From positions 248,001-312,000 of the forward strand of contig NZ_CANLYL010000002.1 of NCBI RefSeq assembly GCF_947495275.1: a DNA stretch of 64,000 nt. The letters run 5' to 3'. Below the pieces are notes generated by a model. That model saw only the letters and a program-made list of their open reading frames with translations. It searched no databases and was not told the DNA's origin. The stretch comes from an uncultured Roseobacter sp. Its GTDB lineage: Bacteria; Pseudomonadota; Alphaproteobacteria; Rhodobacterales; Rhodobacteraceae. This document shows, piece after piece, positions 26,189 to 35,005 of this stretch (position 1 is its first letter; each line of letters opens with the position of its first letter). The translations under genes and the position numbers were made by a program.

Positions 26189-27153
26189 TTAGCCTGGTCC
26201 AGTACCGCCAAGGCCGTATGTTCGTCGGTGACCAATGTCCCTACGCACCCCCGTGTCAGCAACGCCCTGATGATCGGCACTTTGTTGAGGCCGCCTGCGG
26301 CAAGGATGACGTTTTCGATCTGATCCAGATCGGGCAACTCCAACCCCAGAACGCGCTCGTTGATCGGGTGATCCACCAAATCCCCATTCGCGCTGAGAAA
26401 GTAACCCATGATGTCACCAACAGCACCACTTGCATGGATGCTCTCAAGGTCGATATCCGGCGGCATCCCGTCTTTGATCAGCAATGATTTCTGCATGTCT
26501 CCCGCTGCAAGGGCGATCCCATCCGCTCGGCGGATTTTCTCGATCGTGGACTGGAAAACGTCCTGCGCGACAAGAATATCCCGGCTTTCCCGCGATCCGG
26601 CGTAGATTGGCGACGTGAAATAACTGTGCTCGGCGTTGCACAGGTCCGCGAGCCGCGTGGTGATTTCGAAACTATTGAGATCGGAGCCCTTGGAAAGCCC
26701 GCCCATGACGGAGATGATCTCAAGGTCAGGGCGGTTGATCGGCTGCATGAAACGCGTCGCCATATTGAGCGTATTGCCCCATGACATACCGAAAAGCCTT
26801 ACATCTCGCTGGCTCAGGTAGCTGGCGAGGTATTGACCGAGCGATGATCCAATCATGGTATGCAGGTCAAACTGCTCACCCGCGATCGGAGCTACCGATG
26901 CCGTTTTGAGACCAAAGGCATTGCAGAGCTTCCACTCAAGCTCCGCGCAGGGCGCGTAAACCGAATTGACCGCGACGCGAACAATGCCGCGGGCCCTTGC
27001 CTCGCGCAGAGATTTGTTGACGCGCAGGCGGGTAAGGCCGAATTTCTCCGCCGCCGCCGCCTGGGTCATGCCTTCCATTTCACACGCCCAGGCCAGCCGA
27101 ACCAAAAGTTGCTCTTCGGCGTCAACAGTATTGGTCTTGGGCGCGCGGGGCAT
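26185..27153 (-). CDS. SorC-family transcriptional regulator
   Basis: 322 residues from ATG 27153, with AGGGAGAGGAA upstream; codons further upstream in this frame lie inside the permease gene. N-terminal helix-turn-helix (VRLAWACEMEGMTQAAAAEK then LTRLRVNKSLREARARGIV). Sugar-binding domain: VRLFGMSWGNTLNMATRFMQ, IISVMGGLSKGSDLNSFEIT, SGAVGDIMGYFLSANGDLV, VILAAGGLNKVPIIRALL. Expected effector: a sugar phosphate, perhaps the product of the kinase encoded next. Best candidate to bind the inverted repeat at 30314-30339. Sits 14 bases after a permease gene. Confidence 0.9.
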   Translation of the reverse strand: MPRAPKTNTVDAEEQLLVRLAWACEMEGMTQAAAAEKFGLTRLRVNKSLREARARGIVRVAVNSVYAPCAELEWKLCNAFGLKTASVAPIAGEQFDLHTMIGSSLGQYLASYLSQRDVRLFGMSWGNTLNMATRFMQPINRPDLEIISVMGGLSKGSDLNSFEITTRLADLCNAEHSYFTSPIYAGSRESRDILVAQDVFQSTIEKIRRADGIALAAGDMQKSLLIKDGMPPDIDLESIHASGAVGDIMGYFLSANGDLVDHPINERVLGLELPDLDQIENVILAAGGLNKVPIIRALLTRGCVGTLVTDEHTALAVLDQAK

Positions 27154-27167
27154 GAATTTTCCTCTCC

Positions 27168-27986
27168 CTACTTCACGGCACCCATGGTCAGGCCGCGAAC
27201 CAACTGCTTGGAGGCAAGCAACGCAAAGATCAACACCGGGATCACGATCAATGTCGATGTGGCCATGATCTTTCCGTAAGGCAGGTTGTATCCTTCCATG
27301 AAAGACACTGCCATTGCAGGCGCCGTTTTTGCGGTTGTACGCGTCAGGACCAGCCCGAACATCAGTTCGTTCCATGAGAAAATAAAAGAAAATATCCCAG
27401 ATACGGCGACACCCGGCATCGCCAGCGGCAGGCAGATTTTCCGCAGGATGATCCATTGCGAGGCGCCTTCAATCCGCGCCGCTTCATCGAGATCATAGGG
27501 TATGCCGCGGAACTGATCGGTGCAGATCCAGATGACAATCGGCAAATTGAAAGTCAGGTAAATCAGGATCAGCGTAATGTGCCTGTCGAGCATCCCCAGC
27601 TGGCGCACGATCAGGAAGAACGGCAGGGCCAGTACAATGGGGGATACCATGCGATTGGTGATAAACCAGAACCACAGGTCCTTTTTGCCGCGAAACTCGA
27701 AGCGGGCAAGGGCGAAGGCTGCGGGCACGCCCAGCAGGATCGCCAGCGCTGTGGTGCTGATTGCGATGATCAGGGAATTCATCAGCGTGCGCAGCACACC
27801 ATCGTCGAAAAGCGCTTCGCGGTAGTTTGCCAAGGTCGGTTCAAACAACCAGACCGGCGGGCTCTCCAACGCCACCACCTGGGTTTTCAAGGATGTGGTG
27901 ACCATCCAGTAGAATGGGAAGACACAGACCAGCAGAATAGCCAGAAGCAACAGGCTTTGTATCCAGATAGAGCGGGACGAGGTCAT
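27168..27986 (-). CDS. Sugar ABC importer permease 2 (MalG/UgpE-like)
   Basis: 272 residues, six hydrophobic segments. Starts MTSSRSIWIQSLLLLAILLV. The EAA loop is present as YDLDEAARIEGASQWIILRK, which contacts the ATPase. Ends LVRGLTMGAVK, typical of CUT1-family second permeases. Three bases after permease 1, with AAGGAAG upstream of the ATG. Confidence 0.94.
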   Translation of the reverse strand: MTSSRSIWIQSLLLLAILLVCVFPFYWMVTTSLKTQVVALESPPVWLFEPTLANYREALFDDGVLRTLMNSLIIAISTTALAILLGVPAAFALARFEFRGKKDLWFWFITNRMVSPIVLALPFFLIVRQLGMLDRHITLILIYLTFNLPIVIWICTDQFRGIPYDLDEAARIEGASQWIILRKICLPLAMPGVAVSGIFSFIFSWNELMFGLVLTRTTAKTAPAMAVSFMEGYNLPYGKIMATSTLIVIPVLIFALLASKQLVRGLTMGAVK

Positions 27987-27989
27987 GGC

Positions 27990-28865
27990 TCAGACTTCCT
28001 TGTAGAAGACGCGAATGTAGATTTGGCTCAAAATGATCGTGATGATCAGCAAAATGATCGCCTGAGCAGAGGCTAACCCTTGATCAAACGCCCGAAACCC
28101 GACCCGCTGAATCATCAATGATATCAGCTCGGTGGAGGATCCGGGCCCGCCGCGTGTGAGCGTGAAAACCATATCAAAGAGTTTCAGGGTATCCGCGGTG
28201 CGCAGGATCAGGACCGCCACCAACCCGGGCATGAGAAAGGGTAACTGGACGTAGCGCAGAACAGTCCACCAACTTTTGGTTTCGAGGCGCGCGGCTTCTT
28301 CGATCTCATCGGGGACCATCGTAAGGCCCGCCAGCAAAACAAGCGCTACAAAGGGGGTCCACTGCCAGACATCCCAGAAAATGATCATGGTGAATGCGTT
28401 TGTCGGATCGCCGATCCAATTGATGTTGCCACCGCCAAATGGGGACAGAAACTGATTTACCACACCGAATTTTTGATTGAACATGACCTGGCCGAGAAGG
28501 CCCACGACCGCGTAGGTCGTCGCCATTGGCAGCACAAGAGACAGCCGTGCCAGCGTTTTCAATAATGTCAGGCCGGGCTTGTGCAAGATCAGCGCAATCC
28601 CCAAGCCAAGCGCCAGTTGCAAGGGCAGAGCGATGCTTAGCAGGGTGAACGTGCGCCCCATCGCTTCCCAGAAAACGGAATCTGTCAGTACATCCCAGTA
28701 GTTTTCCAGCCCGATGAATTTGACGCGTTTGAGCTTGGTCAGATTATAGAAATGCAGACTGGTCCAGGCCGCGTAGAGCAAAGGTACAATGCCGATTGCG
28801 GCCAATGCGATGACGGAGGGGCCAATAAAGGCGAAGATCGTTTTTCTGGGAACTTTGCCGGGCAT
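27990..28865 (-). CDS. Sugar ABC importer permease 1 (MalF/UgpA-like)
   Basis: 291 residues, six hydrophobic segments. Contains FIGLENYWDVLTDSVFWEAM (typical CUT1 periplasmic loop) and the EAA loop VPDEIEEAARLETKSWWTVL. Forms the membrane channel with permease 2. Follows the binding-protein gene after a 68-base gap that holds a strong hairpin. Confidence 0.94.
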   Translation of the reverse strand: MPGKVPRKTIFAFIGPSVIALAAIGIVPLLYAAWTSLHFYNLTKLKRVKFIGLENYWDVLTDSVFWEAMGRTFTLLSIALPLQLALGLGIALILHKPGLTLLKTLARLSLVLPMATTYAVVGLLGQVMFNQKFGVVNQFLSPFGGGNINWIGDPTNAFTMIIFWDVWQWTPFVALVLLAGLTMVPDEIEEAARLETKSWWTVLRYVQLPFLMPGLVAVLILRTADTLKLFDMVFTLTRGGPGSSTELISLMIQRVGFRAFDQGLASAQAIILLIITIILSQIYIRVFYKEV

Positions 28866-28889
28866 TTCGATGACCTTTTACGGGGCAGA

Positions 28890-28907
28890 GGGGCGCCGAA
28901 GCGCCCC
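28890..28907 (-). other. UUCG-capped hairpin between binding-protein and permease genes
   Basis: On the minus strand: GGGGCGC-TTCG-GCGCCCC, a 7-base G/C stem with the very stable C(UUCG)G loop. It lies just after the binding-protein stop and before the permease start, with no T-run. Such hairpins commonly stabilise the upstream message so that the binding protein is made in excess of the membrane subunits. Confidence 0.65.
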
Positions 28908-28933
28908 CGCCGTCAATGTTAGGCTGGCGGTGG

Positions 28934-30283
28934 CTATTGCGCGAGTGGTTTGTCACCGCTGTAGTATCCGGCGTCCTCAAGCACTTCTTCCATGCGCGCA
29001 CCCAGCTCGGTTACACCCTCCTCAATGCTGACTTCTTCCAGCATGATCTTGGTGCCCCATTCCTGCACGATCTCGGTGATTTCCGGCCACTCGGCAAAGC
29101 GCGGACGGAATTCCGGGACACCATCCTGCCAGCTTTCGACCAGGGCGGGGATGAACTTGTAGGTGTCAGCCAATGCGGGATCGGCATAGGCCGATTGTCG
29201 TGCGGGCACCCCACCGCGTTCCAGGTATTCACCTGCGTTCGCCTTGGATGTGGCCCATTGGATAAACAGGTAGGCTGCCGCTTGCTCCGCATCATCGGCC
29301 TGCGCGGCGACGGCCATGGAAAACCCGCCTAGAGCAGGCTTCCGTCCCGCTGGTCCTGTGGGTTCCGGTGCGATTTCCACACAATCAGCAATTTTCGAGG
29401 TCTCCGGGCTGACAACAGTGGAATAGAAAGCCGACCACTCGGTGATCATGGCCACATCACCCTGGCTGAACGCGTTCACGGTTTCCGCGTGATCATAGGC
29501 GACGATGCCATCGGGCATATATTGCATCAGGTCCTGCCGGAATTGCAGACCCGCAAGGCTTTCTTCCGACATCAGGTTCGATTTGAATTCGTCATTCAGG
29601 AACGATCCGCCGAAGGGCCAGAGCATGCGCGCAAAACTATCCGCAGATTGTGTCTCGTTCCGTTTGGATTGCAAGGCGTAGGCGTATTTGCCGTCCTTGG
29701 TGAGCGCGGGGCCGTAGACGTTTTTCAAGTCATCCCAGGTTTTTGGCGGGCCATCAAATCCGGCTTCTTCCAGCATGCAGCTATTGTAGAACAGCAATCC
29801 GGAATAGTTGTCGACGGGCAAGCCGTAGATTGTGCCGTTCCAGCCGCCAAAGGCGTTCAGGACCAACGGGAAGAAGTCATCCATGTCCAGATCGGGGTCC
29901 GCCAGATCGGGATTTGAGGTGAACTTGTCCAGCGGGACGATCCAGTCGTTCTCGGCGAAATTACCGATCCAGACCAGGTCGATCAGCGCGACATCAAGAT
30001 CGCCGCCTGCGACGAAATCCCGAACCTGTTCACCCAGCGCGTTTTCGTAAGGATGCTTGATAATATTGACTTTTATCCCGGTTGCTTCCTCGAATTCAGG
30101 CAGCATCGCTTCGATCGCTTCATATCCCGGGCGTAACAAGAACACGACATCGACAGTGGTGCCGGCATAAGGTTCAGCGGCTTTCTCAAGGCTCCATGCG
30201 TGACCATCGGCCAGCACATTTGATGCACCAAAACACAGGCCTGCGGCCATTGCGGTGGTGCCCAACATTTTTTTGAATTTCAT
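28934..30283 (-). CDS. Extracellular solute-binding protein, family 1 (CUT1 sugar/polyol type)
   Basis: 449 residues from ATG 30283, which has GGGAGGAAC upstream. Signal peptide MKFKKMLGTTAMAAGLCFGA ending near VLADG. Mature protein shows VVFLLRPGYEAIEAMLPEFE, FVAGGDLDVALIDLVWIGNF, YGLPVDNYSGLLFYNSCMLE, and GGFSMAVAAQADDAEQAAAY. It resembles binding proteins for alditols and oligosaccharides in Rhizobiales and Rhodobacterales. First gene of the minus arm; divergent from the ATPase gene, with which it shares a control region. Confidence 0.92.
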   Translation of the reverse strand: MKFKKMLGTTAMAAGLCFGASNVLADGHAWSLEKAAEPYAGTTVDVVFLLRPGYEAIEAMLPEFEEATGIKVNIIKHPYENALGEQVRDFVAGGDLDVALIDLVWIGNFAENDWIVPLDKFTSNPDLADPDLDMDDFFPLVLNAFGGWNGTIYGLPVDNYSGLLFYNSCMLEEAGFDGPPKTWDDLKNVYGPALTKDGKYAYALQSKRNETQSADSFARMLWPFGGSFLNDEFKSNLMSEESLAGLQFRQDLMQYMPDGIVAYDHAETVNAFSQGDVAMITEWSAFYSTVVSPETSKIADCVEIAPEPTGPAGRKPALGGFSMAVAAQADDAEQAAAYLFIQWATSKANAGEYLERGGVPARQSAYADPALADTYKFIPALVESWQDGVPEFRPRFAEWPEITEIVQEWGTKIMLEEVSIEEGVTELGARMEEVLEDAGYYSGDKPLAQ

Positions 30284-30313
30284 GTGTTCCTCCCATCGGA
30301 AACTGTTGACATC

Positions 30314-30339
30314 CATTTGTATCGGATCACATACAAATG
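30314..30339. promoter_or_regulatory. Candidate operator: 9-base inverted repeat
   Basis: CATTTGTAT at 30314-30322 and ATACAAATG at 30331-30339 are perfect inverted copies 8 bases apart. They lie in the divergent control region between the binding protein (start 30283) and the ATPase (start 30422). A TTGACA at 30306-30311 reads toward the ATPase, so the repeat would cover that promoter. The SorC regulator at 26185 is the likely ligand. Confidence 0.55.
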
Positions 30340-30421
30340 TAATGAATGGCGCAGATGTCAACATGAAAATGTCGGCAGGTCATCGGTAAAGGCGTGCTGC
30401 GACCACAAGGGAGTCAGATCT

Positions 30422-31468
30422 TTGGCGACAGTTGATCTAAGCGGAATAAGCAAGTTTTACGGGGCAATGCAGGCCCTTTTTGATGTGTCGCTCAGCGTGC
30501 CGGATGGGGCCTTCGTGGTTTTTGTCGGGCCGTCCGGTTGTGGCAAGTCAACGTTGCTTCGCACGATCGCCGGTCTCGAATCAGTTGACGGCGGGACTGT
30601 TGAGATCGGCGGCAAGGATGTGACGCAGCTTGAACCGGTTGATCGCGATGTCTCGATGGTTTTTCAATCATATGCCCTTTATCCGCACATGAGCGTCCGC
30701 GCGAACATGGAGTTCGGGATGAAAGTTGGAGGCGTCGGGGCAGATGAACGCAACGCCCGGGTCGAAGAGGCCGCCAAGATACTGCAGCTCAGTGAACTGC
30801 TGGACCGCAAGCCAGGTCAGCTATCGGGTGGACAGCGGCAGCGCGTCGCAATTGGTCGTTCAATTGTAAAGAAGCCCAAGGTTTTTCTGTTTGACGAACC
30901 GCTTTCCAATCTGGATGCAAAGCTGCGTGTTCAGATGCGGGTAGAGCTCGAAGCGCTGCATGATCAACTCAACGCCACAATGATCTACGTGACACACGAC
31001 CAGGTTGAAGCCATGACCATGGCGGATCAGATTGTTGTGCTTAACGCTGGTCGAATTGAACAGGTCGGCAGTCCGATGGACCTCTATCACCGGCCTGCTT
31101 CGGAATTCGTGGCCGGGTTTATCGGGTCGCCGGCAATGAACATTTTTGACACCACGTCCATTTTTGCCGGATCGCTTTCGCGGCAGGAGCAGACAGCTCG
31201 TCTTGGCATCCGCCCGGAACATATTGTTCTGGGAAAGGTGGGGCAGGGCGACGTCGATCTGAATGTCGCGGTAAAAGAGCAATTGGGTGGCGAGAGTTAC
31301 CTCTACCTGCAAGGTGATGATGGCGAACGCCTTGTCGTTAAAACCGATGGAGAAGACGCGACAAAGGCCGGGCAAAGCGTCAGTATCTCGATGCCCGCTC
31401 ACCGGGTGCATCAGTTCGATGCCAACGGGGTGACCTTGTCGAATAACGCCGGAGGCGCGCCGGTATGA
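30422..31468 (+). CDS. Sugar ABC importer ATPase (UgpC/MalK type)
   Basis: 348 residues from a TTG at 30422 with GGGAG 8 bases upstream; the frame is open from 30284, but those codons do not look like protein and cover the control region. Walker [11 protein letters not shown]-loop [14 protein letters not shown], signature [15 protein letters not shown], Walker [14 protein letters not shown]-loop [14 protein letters not shown], and a C-terminal regulatory (TOBE) domain with [11 protein letters not shown]. Energises the importer encoded on the minus arm. Its stop overlaps the next start as ATGA. Confidence 0.93.
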   Translation: MATVDLSGISKFYGAMQALFDVSLSVPDGAFVVFVGPSGCGKSTLLRTIAGLESVDGGTVEIGGKDVTQLEPVDRDVSMVFQSYALYPHMSVRANMEFGMKVGGVGADERNARVEEAAKILQLSELLDRKPGQLSGGQRQRVAIGRSIVKKPKVFLFDEPLSNLDAKLRVQMRVELEALHDQLNATMIYVTHDQVEAMTMADQIVVLNAGRIEQVGSPMDLYHRPASEFVAGFIGSPAMNIFDTTSIFAGSLSRQEQTARLGIRPEHIVLGKVGQGDVDLNVAVKEQLGGESYLYLQGDDGERLVVKTDGEDATKAGQSVSISMPAHRVHQFDANGVTLSNNAGGAPV

Positions 31469-32826
31469 GCCACTGGAAGGCGCAATTTGACAACCTCATC
31501 GCGCCCGCGGTCGCCAAATCCGCCGTGACAAAGCATCTGATTATTGACCGCGGGGCGATCACGCATGTTGGTGAAGTTGCCGCATCGGTAACATCGTCGC
31601 AAAGAGCGATCCTTTTCGCCGATCGCGCGGGCTTTGATGCGGCGGGGTATGCCACACGGGATCAACTGGCCTCCGCCGGGTTTGCCGTTGATCAGTTGAT
31701 CCTGAACGATGATCCTTTGCCCAAGGCTTCGGTTGAAGAAGCCGAACCTTTCATCGAGACGCTCAAATCTGATCCCTTGCTGCTGCCGGTCTCGGTGGGA
31801 TCTGGTGTGATAAATGATCTGGTCAAATTCGCCTCCTACGAGACAAATCGGCAATACGTAAGTGTTGCGACGGCGGCGTCGATGGATGGCTATACCAGTG
31901 CCGGTGCCCCGCTAGCCCGGGAGGGGTTCAAAGTGACGATTCCCACCCGCGCGCCAATGGCCCTGATTGCTGATCTTGATGTGATCGCCAAGGCACCCGC
32001 AGAGATGACCGGTTGGGGCTACGGCGATCTGGCGGGTAAATCTCCGGCGGGTGGGGACTGGTTGCTGGCAGAACTTGTTGGCGCAGAGGTAAGAGATGCA
32101 ACCGCCTGGCCATTGGTTCAGGACCATTTGCGCGGCTGGCTTTGCGATCCGCAGGCATTGGCTCACGGGGATCGCGATGCGACGGCGCGGCTTTTCATTG
32201 GGCTCACGGCTGTTGGCTTCGCAATGGAGTTTCATGGCTCATCGCGTCCGGCCTCCGGCGCGGATCATCAGATCGCCCATATGTGGGAGATGGAAGATCT
32301 CAGCTTGGAGGGGCGCAAGGTCAGTCACGGTGCCGCTGTTGCTGTCGGCTGTGTTGTCACGTTGGCCCTTTATGACTGGTTGCTCGGGCAGGATTTATCA
32401 CAGATCACTGGCCCTGTTCCCGATTTGAATGCGGCTTTGGATGAACTTAGACGGGTCATTCCGGACGCACGCATCGCAGATCGGGCCGTTCTGCAAACGC
32501 AGGAAAAATGGATTGATCCCGCGCTGCACGCGGACAGGCTGAAACGCATTTGTACTTATTGGCAGGACACGCGTGGAATCATCCGCCAACAATTGTTTCG
32601 CACAGGTGAAATGGTTGCGATGCTCAAAATGGCCGGGGCACCGGCCTTTGCAAAAGATATTGGGGTCAGTTCAGTCCATCTGGAGCGAACGATCAGAGCC
32701 GCAGCTTACATACGCAGCAGGTATACGATCCTCGATTTCCTCAAGGAAACGGGTCTTTTTGAGCGCGCACTCTCCGAGGTTCTGCCAAAGCTTGATCAGC
32801 TCGCCGCTCATGGAGGCAAAATATGA
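31465..32826 (+). CDS. sn-Glycerol-1-phosphate dehydrogenase-like protein (AraM-like)
   Basis: 453 residues. Belongs to the DHQS-like/iron-alcohol-dehydrogenase fold, glycerol-1-phosphate dehydrogenase branch. NAD site: VSVGSGVINDLVKFAS and ATAASMDGYTS; metal ligands are probably the aspartate in GWGYGDLAGKSPAGGDW and the histidines in SRPASGADHQIAHMWE and VSHGAAVAVG. Characterised relatives (archaeal EgsA, Bacillus AraM) interconvert glycerol-1-phosphate and DHAP. In an operon with kinase, isomerase and epimerase a larger polyol phosphate may be the substrate. The C-terminus (~390-453) is longer than in the archaeal enzymes. Cytoplasmic. Confidence 0.85.
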   Translation: MSHWKAQFDNLIAPAVAKSAVTKHLIIDRGAITHVGEVAASVTSSQRAILFADRAGFDAAGYATRDQLASAGFAVDQLILNDDPLPKASVEEAEPFIETLKSDPLLLPVSVGSGVINDLVKFASYETNRQYVSVATAASMDGYTSAGAPLAREGFKVTIPTRAPMALIADLDVIAKAPAEMTGWGYGDLAGKSPAGGDWLLAELVGAEVRDATAWPLVQDHLRGWLCDPQALAHGDRDATARLFIGLTAVGFAMEFHGSSRPASGADHQIAHMWEMEDLSLEGRKVSHGAAVAVGCVVTLALYDWLLGQDLSQITGPVPDLNAALDELRRVIPDARIADRAVLQTQEKWIDPALHADRLKRICTYWQDTRGIIRQQLFRTGEMVAMLKMAGAPAFAKDIGVSSVHLERTIRAAAYIRSRYTILDFLKETGLFERALSEVLPKLDQLAAHGGKI

Positions 32827-33380
32827 ATCTTTCAGAACTCGCCCACAGGGCAAATGAGGAAGTCGGTGATGTCTTGCAAAACGCCTTGCCGGATCAGGTG
32901 ATTGCTATGGCGTCCCCGATCTTGAGCGCCAACCACATCGCGCTATACGGAGTGGGCCGCGAGGGGTTGATGATCAAATCTCTGGCCATGCGGCTTTTTC
33001 ACCTTGGCCTTGACGCGCATATGATCGGGGACATGACCACACCACACATCGGGGAAGGTGATCTGCTGATCGTGAGTGCCGGTCCGGGGTATTTTTCCAC
33101 CGTCGCGGGGTTGATCAAACAGGCCAAGATCGCTGGGGCGCAGGTATTATGTGTGACGGCTGAACAGGATGGGATTGTCCCGAAATCCGCAGATCACGTT
33201 GTTCTGCTGTCGGCCCAGACAATGGCCAATGATCAAGGCGGTGACGGTTCAATATTGCCGATGGGGTCGCTTTTTGAGGCGGTGATGTTCATGTTCTTCG
33301 AAATGCTGATCCTGCATTTGCGGGATGCAAAAGGAGTTTCCGCAGAAGACATGCGCGCCTTTCACACGAATATGGAGTAA
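32823..33380 (+). CDS. SIS-domain sugar isomerase, 6-phospho-3-hexuloisomerase-like
   Basis: 185 residues, the usual size for phosphohexuloisomerase (HxlB). One SIS domain: ALYGVGREGLMIKSLAMRLF, HLGLDAHMIGDMTTPHIGEG, LLIVSAGPGYFSTVAGLIKQ, GAQVLCVTAEQDG. The ending MRAFHTNME resembles the RHANLE tail of HxlB proteins. HxlB converts D-arabino-3-hexulose-6-phosphate to fructose-6-phosphate. No hexulose-phosphate synthase gene (formaldehyde fixation) is nearby, so a different route to a 3-ketose phosphate is implied. Start overlaps the upstream stop (ATGA). Confidence 0.82.
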   Translation: MNLSELAHRANEEVGDVLQNALPDQVIAMASPILSANHIALYGVGREGLMIKSLAMRLFHLGLDAHMIGDMTTPHIGEGDLLIVSAGPGYFSTVAGLIKQAKIAGAQVLCVTAEQDGIVPKSADHVVLLSAQTMANDQGGDGSILPMGSLFEAVMFMFFEMLILHLRDAKGVSAEDMRAFHTNME

Positions 33381-33383
33381 ACA

Positions 33384-34154
33384 ATGACGGCCTGGCAGGA
33401 ACGCTTTGCGATCAAAGATCGCGTTGCCTTGGTGACGGGGGCATCCTCTGGTATAGGCGCGGAAATCTGTGAGGTCTTTGCCGACGCTGGCGCACGCGTC
33501 ATCGCCACCGGGCGGAATGAGGACAAGCTTGCTGCTCTGCAATCTGATATTGCGGCAACGGGGGGAAACTGCCGGATCATCCCTGCGGATATCGGCGAGA
33601 TCGATGGCGCAGAGGGCGTGGTTTCCCGCGCTCTGGCAATGGCGGGGACAGTTGATATTCTGGTCAACAGTGCTGGCACTGCGATTGTGGGCCCGGCGAC
33701 AGAGTTTTCGCTGGAGGACTGGGACCGGACAATGGCGCTGAACCTGCGCGCACCGTTTATCCTGGCCCGAGGACTGGCGCCGAAGATGATCGCGCAAAAA
33801 CGCGGTAAGATCATTAATATTTCATCGCAAACCGGTGTGATTGCGCTGCCTGATCATGCAGCCTATGCCGCCTCCAAAGGCGGACTAAATGCGCTGACCA
33901 AAGCTTTGATGACCGAGTTCGCCCCGCATAACGTCCAGGTGAACGCTATCTGCCCAACTGTCGTCATGACGCAGATGGGACGCAAGCTTTGGAGTCCACC
34001 CGAGAAATCCGGCCCTTTTCTGGCGGCAACGCCGCTGGGTCGCTTCGGGGAGCCGGTCGAGATTGCGGATATGGCCCTTTATCTCGCGTCGCCCGCATCT
34101 GATCTGGTGAACGGCGCACTGATGATGATTGAAGGGGGCTATTCAAGCGTATGA
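33384..34154 (+). CDS. SDR-family dehydrogenase
   Basis: 256 residues. VTGASSGIGAEICEVFADAG (nucleotide site), NSAGTAIVGPATEFS, catalytic serine in INISSQTGVIALPDH, YAASK, NAICPTVVMTQMG, and a C-terminus DLVNGALMMIEGGYSS. Resembles gluconate-5-dehydrogenase and polyol dehydrogenases. Three bases after the SIS gene; its stop overlaps the next start. Probably interconverts an imported alditol or sugar acid and its keto form. Confidence 0.85.
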   Translation: MTAWQERFAIKDRVALVTGASSGIGAEICEVFADAGARVIATGRNEDKLAALQSDIAATGGNCRIIPADIGEIDGAEGVVSRALAMAGTVDILVNSAGTAIVGPATEFSLEDWDRTMALNLRAPFILARGLAPKMIAQKRGKIINISSQTGVIALPDHAAYAASKGGLNALTKALMTEFAPHNVQVNAICPTVVMTQMGRKLWSPPEKSGPFLAATPLGRFGEPVEIADMALYLASPASDLVNGALMMIEGGYSSV

Positions 34155-35002
34155 TGCGAGGATTTGGGGTCCATACCAGCATGTGGACGATGACATGGGA
34201 TCGCGAGGGCGCGGAACGTGCAGTGGCCGCTGCCGTAGCAGACGGTATGGATTTCATCGAAATTGCTTTGCTCGACCCGCCGTCTGCGGATGCTGATCAC
34301 AGCCGGTCTTTGTTGGAAGAGGCTGGTCTTTCGGCGGTATGTTCGCTGGGATTGCCAGAGGCCGTCTGGGCGTCGCACAATCCCGAGGGTGCGGTTGAAT
34401 TTTTGAAAGTTGCGATAGAGAAGACGGCCGCGATGGGTGGCCTTGCGCTCAGCGGCGTGACCTATGGCGGCATCGGTGAACGCTCAGGCCTGCCGCCGAC
34501 GCAACAGGAGATCGACAACGTTGCAAAAGCGCTGCAGATGGCCGCCGGATATGCCAAAAAAGCTGGTATTCTATTTGGCATCGAACCCGTGAACCGATAC
34601 GAGTCCCATCTGATCAATACTGCGGCACAGGGTGTCGCGATGATCGAAAAAGTGGGATCGGACAACATGTTTTTGCACCTGGATACCTATCATATGAATA
34701 TCGAGGAAAAGGGTGCGGGTAACGGGATTTTGGATGGGCGTGATCATCTGCGCTACATTCATCTGTCGGAAAGCGACCGGGGGACGCCGGGCATGGGCAC
34801 CTGCGACTGGGACGAGATTTTCGCAACACTTGCCGCGGTGCAATTCAGCGGTGGACTGGCGATGGAAAGCTTCATCAACATGCCGCCCGAGATCGCGCAT
34901 GGTCTTTCCGTCTGGCGACCGGTCGCCAACAATCATCGCGAAGTCATGGATCAGGGGCTGCCTTTCCTGCGTAACAAAGCCAAGCAGTATCGGCTCATTT
35001 AA
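34151..35002 (+). CDS. Sugar isomerase/epimerase TIM barrel (ketose 3-epimerase-like)
   Basis: 283 residues, the size of tagatose/psicose 3-epimerases. Metal and catalytic residues of that family are recognisable: the glutamate in LFGIEPVNRYESHLINTA, the aspartate/histidine in FLHLDTYHMNIEE, the histidine in RYIHLSESDRGTPGMGTCDW, and the glutamate in LAMESFINM. Free ketose 3-epimerases use a manganese-bound cis-enediolate mechanism. In this operon it could adjust ketose stereochemistry before phosphorylation. A hydroxypyruvate-isomerase-like role is less likely given the sequence details. Confidence 0.83.
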   Translation: MMRGFGVHTSMWTMTWDREGAERAVAAAVADGMDFIEIALLDPPSADADHSRSLLEEAGLSAVCSLGLPEAVWASHNPEGAVEFLKVAIEKTAAMGGLALSGVTYGGIGERSGLPPTQQEIDNVAKALQMAAGYAKKAGILFGIEPVNRYESHLINTAAQGVAMIEKVGSDNMFLHLDTYHMNIEEKGAGNGILDGRDHLRYIHLSESDRGTPGMGTCDWDEIFATLAAVQFSGGLAMESFINMPPEIAHGLSVWRPVANNHREVMDQGLPFLRNKAKQYRLI

Positions 35003-35005
35003 CCC

